Assembly: GCF_021735925.1 (NCBI RefSeq)
Contig: NZ_WMEA01000001.1
Location: 3,502,001-3,566,000, forward strand
Source: Loktanella sp. M215
Lineage (GTDB): Bacteria > Pseudomonadota > Alphaproteobacteria > Rhodobacterales > Rhodobacteraceae
DNA length: 64,000 nucleotides
Direction: 5' to 3'
Shown here: one piece after another, positions 33,758 through 42,497 of the stretch
Numbering within the stretch: position 1 is the stretch's first letter
Layout of the letters: each line of letters opens with the position of its first letter
Notes under the pieces: model-generated
Seen by the model: the letters and a program-made list of their open reading frames with translations, nothing else
Databases searched by the model: none
What the model was told of the DNA's origin: nothing
Made by a program: the position numbers and the translations under genes

Positions 33758-34126
33758 ATGCCCGAGAGCCGTCTGTCGTTCAAGGAGATGTGCGCGCGTT
33801 ACGACGTGACGCCGCGCACCCTGCGCTATTACGAATACATCGAGCTTCTGACGCCCGACCGCGAAGGACGGGCGCGGCTCTATGGCGCGCGCGAACAGGC
33901 GCGCATGACGCTGATCATGCGCGGGCGACGCTTCGGTTTCGCGCTGGAGGACATCCGCCAATGGCTGCTGATCTACGAAAAGGAAGGCACGCGGGCGCAA
34001 ATGCAGACCTGGATCACGCTGGCCGACCGGCAGATGCTGGAACTGGCCGAACAGCGCCGCCAGCTGGACGAGACGATGGCAGAGCTGCAACGCCTGCGGG
34101 ATGAAACCGCCGCCTCGCTCGGCTGA
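33758..34126 (+). CDS. MerR family transcriptional regulator, copy 1
   Basis: 122 residues from ATG 33758, with AAGGAGGAG upstream. The MerR helix-turn-helix is [25 protein letters not shown] (about 6-30), and its wing contains RLYGAREQARM. A C-terminal coiled coil (ITLADRQMLELAEQRRQLDE) serves dimerisation. No metal-binding cysteines are present, so it is not a mercury or zinc sensor. It is about half identical by eye to the second MerR protein at 34287. The same palindrome precedes both, which suggests auto- and cross-regulation of the fatty-acid operon downstream. Confidence 0.87.
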   Translation: MPESRLSFKEMCARYDVTPRTLRYYEYIELLTPDREGRARLYGAREQARMTLIMRGRRFGFALEDIRQWLLIYEKEGTRAQMQTWITLADRQMLELAEQRRQLDETMAELQRLRDETAASLG

Positions 34127-34204
34127 CGCCGGGTCATAAAATTGCGCTGACGCTGCGGAAACTTACGTGACCTGTCGTCACCGTTTTTCTGACGTCACGT
34201 CATG

Positions 34205-34220
34205 TTTACGTTAACGTCAA
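34205..34220 (+). promoter_or_regulatory. MerR (LiuR-like) operator before the second MerR gene and beta-oxidation operon
   Basis: TTTACG TTAA CGTCAA, a near-perfect palindrome with the minus strand reading TTGACGTTAACGTAAA. It closely resembles the LiuR sites known upstream of branched-chain amino acid and fatty acid degradation genes in proteobacteria. It lies 67 bases before the regulator ATG. Confidence 0.65.
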
Positions 34221-34286
34221 CATTCATTGTAAGGTCTGACGCAAGAGACGATCTGACGGGTCCAACCGCCAGACGTGGAGACAATG

Positions 34287-34688
34287 ATGCCGACCGAAAC
34301 CCTGAACATCCGCCAGATGTGCGACGCCTTCGACGTGACCCCCCGGACCCTCCGGTTCTACGAGGCCAAGGAGCTTTTGTTCCCGGTCCGCGAGGGGCAG
34401 CGCCGCCTGTTCACCCGGTCCGACCGGGCACGGCTGAAACTGATCCTGCGCGGCAAGCGCTTCGGCTTCAGCCTCGAAGAGATCAGGCAGCTGCTGGACC
34501 TTTACGCCATGGGGGACGGTCAGCTGACCCAGCTGAGCCAGACCTACACGCTGGCCGAGAAGCATCTGGCCGACATGGAAGCGCAGCGCGCCGAACTGGA
34601 CGAGGCGATCACGGAACTGAAGGCCCAGATGCAATGGGGCGCAGACAAGTTGAAAGAGATTTCGGGTCAGGCCAGCAGCGCCGCCTGA
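34287..34688 (+). CDS. MerR family regulator of beta-oxidation genes (LiuR-like), copy 2
   Basis: 133 residues from ATG 34287, six bases after GGAG; an ATG three bases earlier is also possible. The [23 protein letters not shown] (about 7-26) and wing [14 protein letters not shown] are followed by a long helix ([20 protein letters not shown]) for dimerisation. It is the first gene of a unit with acyl-CoA dehydrogenase 34 bases downstream. LiuR-type MerR proteins repress fatty-acid or leucine/isovalerate degradation until an acyl-CoA is present; here the operon content fits that role. The effector is inferred. Confidence 0.85.
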   Translation: MPTETLNIRQMCDAFDVTPRTLRFYEAKELLFPVREGQRRLFTRSDRARLKLILRGKRFGFSLEEIRQLLDLYAMGDGQLTQLSQTYTLAEKHLADMEAQRAELDEAITELKAQMQWGADKLKEISGQASSAA

Positions 34689-34722
34689 ACAGACAGACAC
34701 CGACACGAGGGAGAGACACGAG

Positions 34723-36498
34723 ATGCCAAGCTATACCGCACCGCTCAAGGATTATCAGTTCGTCCTGCACGACCTGCTGCGCGTGTCCGAACAGGACATT
34801 CCCGGCTATGGCGATCTGGACCGCGACTTTACCGCCGCGGTGCTGGAGGAGGTGGGCAAGCTGTCGTCCAACGTGCTGCAACCGCTGAATGCGGTGGGTG
34901 ACACCGAAGGCTGCCATCTGGAAAACGGCGTGGTGCGCACACCCACCGGGTTCAAGGCGGCCTTCGATCAGGTACGCGAGGGCGGCTGGACAGCCCTTGA
35001 CGCGGAGGAAAAATACGGTGGCCAGGGCCTGCCTTACGTCATGCACACGGCCGCGAACGAGCCGATGGTCAGCGCCAACATGGCCTTCAACATGTACCAG
35101 GGTCTGACCCATGGCGCCTATTCCGCGATCCTCGCCCACGGGTCTGAGGCGCAGAAGGACATGTTCCTGCCCAAGCTCGCGTCGTGCGAATGGACCGGCA
35201 CGATGAACCTGACAGAGCCGCATTGCGGCACCGATCTGGGTCTGATGCGCACGAAGGCCGTGCCGCAGGACGACGGCAGCTACAAGGTGACGGGGCAGAA
35301 GATCTTTATCTCAGCTGGCGACCACGACATGGCCGACAACATCATCCACCTCGTGCTGGCTAAGATCCCCGGCGGGCCGGACGGTATCAAAGGCGTGTCG
35401 CTGTTCATCGTGCCGAAGTTCATCGTCAAGGACGACGGGTCGCTGGGCGATCGCAACGGCGTCTCGGTCGGCAAGATCGAGGAGAAGATGGGCATCCACG
35501 GCAATTCGACCTGCGTGATGAACTATGACGCAGCCACGGGCTATCTGATCGGCGAAGAGCACAAGGGCATGCGCGCCATGTTCGTCATGATGAACGAGGC
35601 GCGCCTGGGCGTCGGCCTGCAAGGCTATGCGCAATCCGTCGTGGCCTACGAGAACGCCGTGGCCTATGCCAATGACCGCCTGCAGGGCCGTGCCGTGACC
35701 GGCGTGCAGAACCCCGACGGCCCCGCCGACCCGCTGATCGTGCACCCCGATATCCGCCGCAACCTGATGGACCAGAAGTCCTTCAACGAAGGGGCGCGGG
35801 CCTTCACCTTCTGGGGCGCCAGCCTGCTGGACCGCGCCCACAAGACCGGCGATGCGCAGGCCGAAGGTCTGGTGTCGCTGATGACGCCGGTCATCAAGGG
35901 CTTCCTGACCGACAAGGGTTTTGAGTATGCCGTCGCCGCCCAGCAGGTCTACGGCGGGCATGGCTACATCGAGGAATGGGGCATGTCCCAGTTCGCCCGC
36001 GACGCCCGGATCGCCATGATCTACGAAGGCGCCAACGGTGTGCAGGCGCTTGACCTCGTGGGCCGCAAGCTGGCCATCGACGGCGGCAAGCACCTGATGG
36101 GCTTCTTCGACATGATCAAGACCTTCATCAAGGAAAACGATGGCGATGCTGCGCTGAAAAAGGATTTCCTCGACCCGCTGAAGGCGGCGAGCAAGGACAT
36201 GCAGGCGGCGGCGATGTATTTCATGGGGTCGATGAAGAACCCGAACAACGCGCTGTCGGGATCCTACGACTTCATGCACCTGATGGGCCACGTCTGCCTG
36301 GGCTACATGTGGGCGCGCAGTGCCAAGGCGGCGATGGACGCGCTGGAGGGTGGTGCCAGCGATACGGCCTTCTACGAGACCAAGATCGCCACGGGACGCT
36401 ACTACATGGCCCGGCAATTGCCCGCGACGGCGCTGCATCTGGCGCGCATCAACACGGGTGCCGACACGGTCATGGCGCTGGAGGCCGCGCATTTTTGA
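34723..36498 (+). CDS. Acyl-CoA dehydrogenase, long form (FadE/DmdC-like)
   Basis: 591 residues, longer than classical dehydrogenases of about 380 because of an extra C-terminal domain. Key regions are [31 protein letters not shown] (FAD-binding), [16 protein letters not shown] and the substrate-base segment [23 protein letters not shown] with [15 protein letters not shown]. It oxidises an acyl-CoA to enoyl-CoA and passes electrons to ETF. Proteins of this size and pattern include DmdC, the methylmercaptopropionyl-CoA dehydrogenase of roseobacters. The choice between long-chain beta-oxidation and DmdC cannot be made by eye. It belongs to the MerR-ACAD-GST-thiolase-fadB group. Confidence 0.88.
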   Translation: MPSYTAPLKDYQFVLHDLLRVSEQDIPGYGDLDRDFTAAVLEEVGKLSSNVLQPLNAVGDTEGCHLENGVVRTPTGFKAAFDQVREGGWTALDAEEKYGGQGLPYVMHTAANEPMVSANMAFNMYQGLTHGAYSAILAHGSEAQKDMFLPKLASCEWTGTMNLTEPHCGTDLGLMRTKAVPQDDGSYKVTGQKIFISAGDHDMADNIIHLVLAKIPGGPDGIKGVSLFIVPKFIVKDDGSLGDRNGVSVGKIEEKMGIHGNSTCVMNYDAATGYLIGEEHKGMRAMFVMMNEARLGVGLQGYAQSVVAYENAVAYANDRLQGRAVTGVQNPDGPADPLIVHPDIRRNLMDQKSFNEGARAFTFWGASLLDRAHKTGDAQAEGLVSLMTPVIKGFLTDKGFEYAVAAQQVYGGHGYIEEWGMSQFARDARIAMIYEGANGVQALDLVGRKLAIDGGKHLMGFFDMIKTFIKENDGDAALKKDFLDPLKAASKDMQAAAMYFMGSMKNPNNALSGSYDFMHLMGHVCLGYMWARSAKAAMDALEGGASDTAFYETKIATGRYYMARQLPATALHLARINTGADTVMALEAAHF

Positions 36499-36552
36499 GG
36501 TGGCGGCGGGCTGCGCCCCGCCCTACCCTGCCGCCTCAAGGAGGACCGTCCC

Positions 36553-36765
36553 ATGCCCAAACGCCTGCGCCTGACTCGCCGCTTTCCGGTCGCCATGACC
36601 GAGGACGGCTACCGCCGATTGAAGAAATTCGCACGGGATGCGGGGCTGGACGAAGGCGAGGCGCTGTCGTTCCTGTTCGAGAACTTCGACAGCATCCTCG
36701 ACGAGGATACGTTCGGTCACCGACTGCGGTTGTTCAACGCGGAGCTGGAGGCGCGCAAGAAGTGA
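36553..36765 (+). CDS. Small conserved basic protein, RHH-like
   Basis: 70 residues. Its N-terminus is very basic (MPKRLRLTRRFPV), then a short strand and two helices (MTEDGYRRLKKFARDAGLDEGEALSFLFENFD) resemble a ribbon-helix-helix fold, though no DNA-binding role is known. AAGGAGGACCGTCCC stands before the ATG. It lies 54 bases after the acyl-CoA dehydrogenase and before repeats, so it is probably read from the same operon. I do not recognise a named family. Confidence 0.6.
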   Translation: MPKRLRLTRRFPVAMTEDGYRRLKKFARDAGLDEGEALSFLFENFDSILDEDTFGHRLRLFNAELEARKK

Positions 36766-36790
36766 AGGCTGCGGCCGCGGAGACGGCAGA

Positions 36791-36828
36791 AGCCTCCGGC
36801 GGGAGTATTTGAAAAAAAAGCGAGGACG
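36791..36828 (-). repeat. Type-B intergenic repeat (reverse orientation)
   Basis: The minus strand reads CCGTCCTCGC, TTTTTTTTC, AAATACTCCCGCCGGAGGC. This is the closest match to the copy at 2727, with the GC tail CCGCCGGAGGC identical. Confidence 0.75.
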
Positions 36829-36988
36829 GGGGATGAGGCCCGATCCGCCGAGAGTTCCCAAACGTCGTAGGAAGAGGCGCAGCACTGCGAACCGGGTCCT
36901 CGCTTTTTACGGTCATCGGCTCTCCAGCCTGTACCGCAAGACGCGGCTGGCACGGCAAGGTTAACAGTTGATTTAAGAGCGCGGGACT

Positions 36989-37014
36989 TGTCCTCGCTTT
37001 TTCCAAAAACACTC
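36989..37014 (+). repeat. Type-B repeat fragment
   Basis: TCCTCGCTTTTTCCAAAAACACTC, the head of the type-B repeat with a mutated core and no GC tail. A shorter piece, GGTCCTCGCTTTTTAC, lies at 36895-36910. The 297 bases between the small gene (36765) and GST (37063) hold these fragments and no gene. Confidence 0.5.
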
Positions 37015-37062
37015 AAAGAGCAGCACACCCACCGGGGGCTGCATCACAAGAGGAGGCACGAC

Positions 37063-37695
37063 ATGACGATCAAGCTTCATTGCTTCGGCGAAAGCGGCAA
37101 CGCCTACAAGGCGGCGCTGACGATGACCCTTGCGGGGGTGGAATGGGAGCCGGTCTTCGTCGATTTTTTCAAGGGTGCCACCCGGACCCCGGAATTTCGC
37201 GCCCTCAACGTGATGGGCGAGGTGCCGGTCATGGTCGATGGCGATCTGGTGATCACCCAGTCGGCGGTGATTCAGGACTACATTACATCAAAGACCAGCA
37301 AGCTTGGCGGCAAGAGTGCCGATCAGCGGCGCGAGGTGCTGCGCTGGATGTTCTTCGACAACCACAAGGTCAGCGGCGTCGCGGGTCCCCTGCGCTTCAA
37401 CACGAACTTTCTGCCAGAGGACAAGCGCAGCGCGGAGGTCAACGACTTCATGCTGATGCGTCTGACGTCCGCCTTGAAGGTGATGGACACGCATCTGGCG
37501 GACCGCGCGTGGCTGGCGACCGAGGAACTGACCATCGCCGATATCGCCTGCTGCGGTTACCTGTTCTATACCGAACCCTTCGGGTTCGACCGCACCGCAT
37601 TTCCCAATGTCGACGCCTGGCTGGACCGCATCGCGGCCACGCCCGGCTGGAAACACCCCTATGATCTGATGCAGCGCGCGCTGCCTGCCGCCTGA
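37063..37695 (+). CDS. Glutathione S-transferase family protein
   Basis: 210 residues from ATG 37063, with AGAGGAGGCACG upstream. The N-terminal thioredoxin-like domain opens TIKLHCFGESGNAYKAAL, with the active-site serine near residue 10, and holds GEVPVMVDGDLVITQSAVI (the glutathione-binding cis-Pro and Gln-Ser). The C-terminal helical domain contains LATEELTIADIACCGYL. It lies between the dehydrogenase and the thiolase in the same direction, an arrangement seen in roseobacter beta-oxidation operons. A role in detoxifying enals or reactive acyl intermediates is a guess from context. Confidence 0.87.
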   Translation: MTIKLHCFGESGNAYKAALTMTLAGVEWEPVFVDFFKGATRTPEFRALNVMGEVPVMVDGDLVITQSAVIQDYITSKTSKLGGKSADQRREVLRWMFFDNHKVSGVAGPLRFNTNFLPEDKRSAEVNDFMLMRLTSALKVMDTHLADRAWLATEELTIADIACCGYLFYTEPFGFDRTAFPNVDAWLDRIAATPGWKHPYDLMQRALPAA

Positions 37696-37706
37696 AGGAG
37701 ACCACA

Positions 37707-38918
37707 ATGACAGACGCCTATATCTTTGACGCCGTGCGCACGCCCCGTGGCAAGGGCCGCGCCGATGGGTCCCTGCACGAAGTCACCAGCGCCCGGCTGT
37801 CCGCCGGCGTGCTGAACGCGCTGAAGGAACGCAACAATCTGGAAGGCCACGCCGTCGAGGACGTGATCTGGGGCAACGTGACACAGGTGGGCGAACAGGG
37901 CGGCTGCCTGGCGCGGACCGCCGTGCTGGCCTCGGACCTCGACCAGTCGATCCCGGGGCTGGCGATCAACCGGTTCTGTGCGTCGGGCATGGAAGCGGTC
38001 AATCTGGCCGCCAACCAGATCCGTGGCGGGGCCGGTCAGGCCTATGTCGCGGGCGGAGTGGAGATGATGGGCCGGGTTGCCATGGGCAGCGACGGGGCGG
38101 CGATCGCCGTCGATCCCTCGATTGCCATGGACACCTATTTCGTGCCGCAGGGTATTTCGGCTGACATCATCGCCACCGAATACGGGTTTTCGCGCGATGA
38201 CGCCGATGCGCTGGCGGTGGAATCCCAGCGCCGGGCCAAGGCGGCTTGGGACGACCGGCGGTTCGACCGGTCGATCGTGACGGTGCGTGACATGAATGGT
38301 CTGCCGATACTGGATCACGACGAATACATGCGCCCCGGCACCGACATGCAATCGCTTGGCGCGCTGAAGGCGTCCTTCAAGGATATGGGCGAGACGATGC
38401 CCGGTTTCGACAAGGTCGCCCTGATGAAATATCCGCATCTGGAGCGGATCAACCACATCCACCACGCGGGCAATTCGTCGGGCATCGTGGACGGGTCCGC
38501 CGGTGTGCTGATCGGGTCCAAGGCCTGGGGCGAGGCCATGGGCCTCAAGCCGCGCGCGGTGATCCGGGCCACGGCCAAGATCGGCACCGATCCCACGATC
38601 ATGCTGACCGGACCTGTGCCTGTGACCGAGAAGATTCTGGCCGACAGCGGCATGAGCATTTCGGATATCGATCTGTTCGAGGTGAACGAGGCATTTGCAT
38701 CGGTCGTTCTGCGTTTCATGCAGCGCTTCGATGTCGATCCGTCGGTCGTCAACGTGAACGGCGGGTCCATCGCCATGGGCCACCCGCTGGGCGCGACAGG
38801 TGCGATCATCATCGGCACCCTGCTGGACGAGCTGGAACGGACGGGCAAGTCCACCGGCCTTGCCACGCTGTGCATCGCATCCGGCATGGGGGCGGCCACC
38901 ATCATCGAGCGGGTCTGA
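37707..38918 (+). CDS. fadA: Acetyl-CoA acyltransferase (thiolase, FadA-like)
   Basis: 403 residues. The nucleophile Cys is at about 91 in NRFCASGMEAV. The NEAFA loop, GGSIAMGHPLGATG with the catalytic His near 359, and CIASGMGAA with the second Cys complete the thiolase active site. It cleaves 3-ketoacyl-CoA to acetyl-CoA and a shortened acyl-CoA. It is 11 bases after the GST gene and followed by a small unknown gene, then fadB. Length and motifs fit the degradative type, although a biosynthetic role cannot be excluded. Confidence 0.92.
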   Translation: MTDAYIFDAVRTPRGKGRADGSLHEVTSARLSAGVLNALKERNNLEGHAVEDVIWGNVTQVGEQGGCLARTAVLASDLDQSIPGLAINRFCASGMEAVNLAANQIRGGAGQAYVAGGVEMMGRVAMGSDGAAIAVDPSIAMDTYFVPQGISADIIATEYGFSRDDADALAVESQRRAKAAWDDRRFDRSIVTVRDMNGLPILDHDEYMRPGTDMQSLGALKASFKDMGETMPGFDKVALMKYPHLERINHIHHAGNSSGIVDGSAGVLIGSKAWGEAMGLKPRAVIRATAKIGTDPTIMLTGPVPVTEKILADSGMSISDIDLFEVNEAFASVVLRFMQRFDVDPSVVNVNGGSIAMGHPLGATGAIIIGTLLDELERTGKSTGLATLCIASGMGAATIIERV

Positions 38919-38923
38919 CGGTT

Positions 38924-39403
38924 ATGGACGCCAAGGCTGCCCATACCGTCTTTCAGGATTGGCTTGACCGGGTCGCCGCCTATGTCGTCGCGAACGATTA
39001 CGACAATTGGCGCACCACGATGTCCTGTCCGGTCGTGGTCAACAGCGCGGCCGGCCCGTCGGAAATGGGCACCGAGGACCAGTTGCGCGAAAAGTTCGAG
39101 CAGTGGCGGTTGCAGATCAACGTGCAGCGGGTCTCCGATCTGATCCGGATTGCGCATGATGTGCAGGCCATATCTGAGGATCACATCGAGGGCGCCTATA
39201 CCATGGATGTCCTGAGCAACGGTCAAAGGGTGATGCCGCGGTTCATCTCCGCCGCGACTCTTCGGTATCAGGATAGGCATTGGCGGGCCACGGAACTGAA
39301 CAGCGGGCTGGCGGTCAAGCATCGCCATTTGATCCATACATCGGCGCCGGACGACGACACGACCGTCGCGCCACCACCAACAGCGGAAGGGAACACCCCA
39401 TGA
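38924..39403 (+). CDS. NTF2-like protein of unknown function in the fad operon
   Basis: 159 residues from ATG 38924. The N-terminal helix (DWLDRVAAYVVANDYDNWRTT) and alternating strands (YTMDVLSNGQRVMPRFISAA) suggest an NTF2/SnoaL-like cone-shaped domain, but this is pattern-based. The C-terminal 25 residues are proline- and threonine-rich and probably disordered. It starts five bases after the thiolase stop and its stop overlaps the fadB start by four bases, so it is coupled to both. I know no function. Confidence 0.65.
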   Translation: MDAKAAHTVFQDWLDRVAAYVVANDYDNWRTTMSCPVVVNSAAGPSEMGTEDQLREKFEQWRLQINVQRVSDLIRIAHDVQAISEDHIEGAYTMDVLSNGQRVMPRFISAATLRYQDRHWRATELNSGLAVKHRHLIHTSAPDDDTTVAPPPTAEGNTP

Positions 39404-41604
39404 CCGATTTCACCATGACCACCGACGCCGACGGCGTTGCCGTCATCACCTGGGACACTGTCGGCAAATCCATGAACGTCATGAGCCAGCAGGGCTTTGC
39501 CGATCTGGACGCGCTGGTGGGGCAGGCGCTGAGGGATGACGCCGTGAAGGGCATCGTCATCACCTCCGGCAAGGAAGGATCGTTCGCCGGGGGCATGGAC
39601 CTGAACATCATCGCCCGGATGCGCGACGAGAGTGACGATCCCGCCCAGGGCATCTTTGACGGCGTGATGCAGATGCACGGCGTGCTGCGCCGGATCGAGC
39701 GGGCGGGCATGGACCCCAAGACCCTGAAGGGCGGCAAGCCGATCGCCGCAGCCCTGCCCGGCACGGCGCTGGGGATCGGGCTGGAAATCCCGCTGGCCTG
39801 TCACCGCATCTTTGCCGCGGACAATCCCAAGGCCAAGATCGGCCTGCCGGAGATCATGGTGGGGATTTTCCCCGGTGCCGGTGGCACGACGCGGATTTCG
39901 CGCAAACTGGGCGCGATGGCGGCCTCGCCGCTGCTGCTGCAGGGCAAGATGAACGATCCCAAGGCCGCGATGCGGGCGGGGATCGTGGACGAGGTCGTGG
40001 CCCCCGAAGAGTTGCTGTCAGCTGCCAAGGCCTGGGTGCTGTCTGCCAAGGACGCGGATATCGTGAAGCCGTGGGACCAGAAAGGCTACAAGATGCCGGG
40101 CGGTGCGCCCTATCATCCGGCGGGATTCATGACCTTCGTCGGTGCCTCTGCGATGGTGAATGGCAATACGATGGGTGTCTATCCGGCGGCCAAGGCGTTG
40201 CTGTCGGCGGTTTATGAGGGTGCCTTGGTGCCCTTCGATACGGCGCTGAAGATCGAGGCGCGGTGGTTTACCTCGGTGCTGCTGAACCCGTCGTCGTCGG
40301 CGATGATCCGCAGCCTGTTCATCAACAAGGAAGCGCTGGAAAAGGGTGCCAACCGCCCCGACGTGGCCGACCAGCGAGTCAGCCGGGTCGGCGTGATCGG
40401 TGCTGGCATGATGGGGGCCGGCATCGCGCTGGTCTCGGCCCTCGCAGGGATCAAGGTCGTGCTGATCGACGCCAAGCAGGAGGCCGCCGACAAGGGCAAG
40501 TCCTATACCGCCGCCTACATGGACAAGGGGATTTCGCGCAAGAAGGCCACGGCAGAGAAGAAGGAACAGGTGCTGGAGCTGATCACGGCCACGACCGATT
40601 ATGCCGCGCTGAAGGATTGCGATCTGATCGTCGAGGCCGTGTTCGAGGACATGGGCGTGAAGGCCGACGTGACGGCAAAAGTGCAGGCCGTCACCGGGCC
40701 CGATTGCATCTTTGCCACCAATACCTCGACCCTGCCGATTACGGAGCTGGCGCAGGCGAGCAATGATCCGGAAAGGTTCATCGGTATCCACTTCTTTTCC
40801 CCCGTCGACAAGATGAACCTGGTCGAGATCATCCGGGGCAAGCAAACCGGCGACGTGGCCGTGGCCAAGGCGCTGGATTTCGTGCGGCAGATCCGCAAGA
40901 CGCCGATCGTGGTGAACGATGCGCGGTTTTTTTACGCGAACCGCTGCATCATCCCCTACATCAACGAAGGCATCCGCATGGTGAAGGAGGGGGTCGCCCC
41001 CGCCCTGATCGAGAATGCGGCCAAGCTGGTCGGCATGCCGCTGGGACCGCTACAGCTGGTGGACGAGACCAGCATCGACCTGGGCGTGAAGATCGCCAAG
41101 GCGACGAAGGCCGCGATGGGCGATGCCTATCCGGACGGTGAAGTGGACGAGGTGCTGTTCTGGATGGCCGACAAGGGCCGGATGGGCCGCAAGTCGAAGT
41201 CGGGCTTTTATGCCTACGACGACGCGGGCAAGCGGCAGGGGCTGTGGACAGAGCTGGGCGACAAGTACCCGGTCGCGGACGCGCAGCCTGACCTTGTGAC
41301 GGTGCAGCATCGCCTGTTGTTCGCGCAGGTGCTGGAAGCGGTGCGCGCGCTAGAGGACGGTGTGCTGACCGATATCCGCGAGGGCGACGTGGGTGCGATC
41401 CTTGGCTGGGGCTTTGCGCCGTGGTCCGGCGGGCCGTTCAGCTGGCTTGACATCATCGGCAGCCCCTATGCGGCAGAGCGGTGCGACCAGTTGGCGGAAC
41501 GGTTCGGCGACCGCTTTGCCTGCCCCGACCTGCTGCGCGAGATGGCAGACAAGGGGCAGTCATTCTATGGGCGATTCGGGCCTGCCGCTGAACGCGCGGC
41601 CTGA
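39400..41604 (+). CDS. fadB: Fatty-acid oxidation complex alpha subunit FadB/FadJ-like
   Basis: 734 residues. The N-terminal enoyl-CoA hydratase domain (about 1-190) shows ITSGKEGSFAGGMDLNI and KIGLPEIMVGIFPGAGG, with the two catalytic glutamates. The C-terminal 3-hydroxyacyl-CoA dehydrogenase half has the NAD motif VGVIGAGMMGAGIA near 328, then FATNTSTLPI and IGIHFFSPVDKMNLVEI with the His/Glu pair. It catalyses hydration and NAD-dependent oxidation in beta-oxidation. Its ATG overlaps the preceding stop (ATGA). Two GC hairpins and a type-A repeat follow. Confidence 0.94.
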   Translation: MTDFTMTTDADGVAVITWDTVGKSMNVMSQQGFADLDALVGQALRDDAVKGIVITSGKEGSFAGGMDLNIIARMRDESDDPAQGIFDGVMQMHGVLRRIERAGMDPKTLKGGKPIAAALPGTALGIGLEIPLACHRIFAADNPKAKIGLPEIMVGIFPGAGGTTRISRKLGAMAASPLLLQGKMNDPKAAMRAGIVDEVVAPEELLSAAKAWVLSAKDADIVKPWDQKGYKMPGGAPYHPAGFMTFVGASAMVNGNTMGVYPAAKALLSAVYEGALVPFDTALKIEARWFTSVLLNPSSSAMIRSLFINKEALEKGANRPDVADQRVSRVGVIGAGMMGAGIALVSALAGIKVVLIDAKQEAADKGKSYTAAYMDKGISRKKATAEKKEQVLELITATTDYAALKDCDLIVEAVFEDMGVKADVTAKVQAVTGPDCIFATNTSTLPITELAQASNDPERFIGIHFFSPVDKMNLVEIIRGKQTGDVAVAKALDFVRQIRKTPIVVNDARFFYANRCIIPYINEGIRMVKEGVAPALIENAAKLVGMPLGPLQLVDETSIDLGVKIAKATKAAMGDAYPDGEVDEVLFWMADKGRMGRKSKSGFYAYDDAGKRQGLWTELGDKYPVADAQPDLVTVQHRLLFAQVLEAVRALEDGVLTDIREGDVGAILGWGFAPWSGGPFSWLDIIGSPYAAERCDQLAERFGDRFACPDLLREMADKGQSFYGRFGPAAERAA

Positions 41605-41610
41605 GGGATT

Positions 41611-41630
41611 GCGCCGCCTGCGGGCGGCGC
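41611..41630 (+). terminator. Hairpin after fadB
   Basis: GCGCCGCC - TGCG - GGCGGCGC, eight perfect pairs, seven bases after the fadB stop. It is followed at 41638 by GGGGGGGC-TTT-GCCCCCC, the distal hairpin of the type-A repeat. Neither has a T run. The two together probably end or protect the transcript. Confidence 0.5.
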
Positions 41631-41637
41631 GACGACA

Positions 41638-41706
41638 GGGGGGGCTTTGCCCCCCTCTTGGCCTGACGGCCAATTCACCCCCCAAAGTATTTTTGACCAG
41701 AAGAAG
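41638..41706 (-). repeat. Type-A intergenic repeat, copy 4
   Basis: The head on the minus strand (41706 to 41687) is identical over 20 bases to copies 1 and 5. Its tail, read on that strand, holds TTGGCC-GTCA-GGCCAA and GGGGGGC-AAA-GCCCCCC hairpins. It lies between convergent fadB and sulfotransferase genes. Confidence 0.85.
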
Positions 41707-41738
41707 CCGGGACCGTGGCGGTCGCCGTATTGTGGCGA

Positions 41739-42392
41739 TCAGGCCGCCGGGTCCGGATCGAACGTATAGCGTGAGCGGGCGATGTCGGCAGCGCAGGCCC
41801 TGGCGATCAAGGCCGCATCGGCGTCCGTGTAATAGGGGCGCCAGTCGCGGTTGCGTTGACTGGCGTTGGCCTGCGGCAACACAAAGCGAAAGCCGAGGTG
41901 GGCGAAAACGGGGGTCAAGTCCGTCGACGCCCGTTCGAGGCGGATGAAGTCGGTCGCCCGGATCTGGCCGTCTGTGTCGGTGACATAGGCGGCGTAGGGG
42001 TGGGCGGTCAGGCTGGCAACGGTCTGCGGGTGGTTGATGAAGGCGCTGAAGGTCGTGTCCTTTGCGAGCGTGACGGCGGGATGGGCGAAGCCTTGCACCC
42101 GCAGCCAGTGGTAGTAGCTGACCATCCGGTCCCAAGGGTTGCGCACGAGGGTGAAGATGCGCCAGCCGGTCATGTCGCAGACCCCCTCCACATCGCGCAG
42201 GCGGCTGTGTTTCCACAGCCGGCCCGGCGCCTGCAGCGTCGCGAGCCGCGCGCGGCGGCGCTGCGCCTTGGGCGTGTCGCCGATCAGGATGTCGTCTTTC
42301 ATCGCCCGCGCCTCGAGTGCCAGCGCCATGGCGGTGCCGCCGGTCTTGGGGATGTGCACGAAGGCGTAGCGGCGGCCCGGTGACAGGATCAT
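41739..42392 (-). CDS. Sulfotransferase family 2 protein
   Basis: 217 residues from ATG 42392. The PAPS 5'-phosphate loop is FVHIPKTGGTAM (about 11-22), and the 3'-phosphate motif lies in TLVRNPWDRMVSYYHW (about 81-96, with Arg and Ser). The remaining helices are typical of carbohydrate-type (family 2) sulfotransferases. It would transfer sulfate from PAPS to a glycan or other acceptor. No polysaccharide synthesis genes adjoin it directly, though kps genes and a glycosyltransferase occur elsewhere in the window. It is divergent from the acyl-CoA ligase gene. Confidence 0.83.
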   Translation of the reverse strand: MILSPGRRYAFVHIPKTGGTAMALALEARAMKDDILIGDTPKAQRRRARLATLQAPGRLWKHSRLRDVEGVCDMTGWRIFTLVRNPWDRMVSYYHWLRVQGFAHPAVTLAKDTTFSAFINHPQTVASLTAHPYAAYVTDTDGQIRATDFIRLERASTDLTPVFAHLGFRFVLPQANASQRNRDWRPYYTDADAALIARACAADIARSRYTFDPDPAA

Positions 42393-42497
42393 GAGGCGTG
42401 GCCGAGAGGGTGCTTTGCCATGAGGTTCCCATTGATCTGTCCGTGGCGCTGCCGCACTCTGGCCCGGACGAGGATCAAGGTGAAGGGGTGCCGGCAC

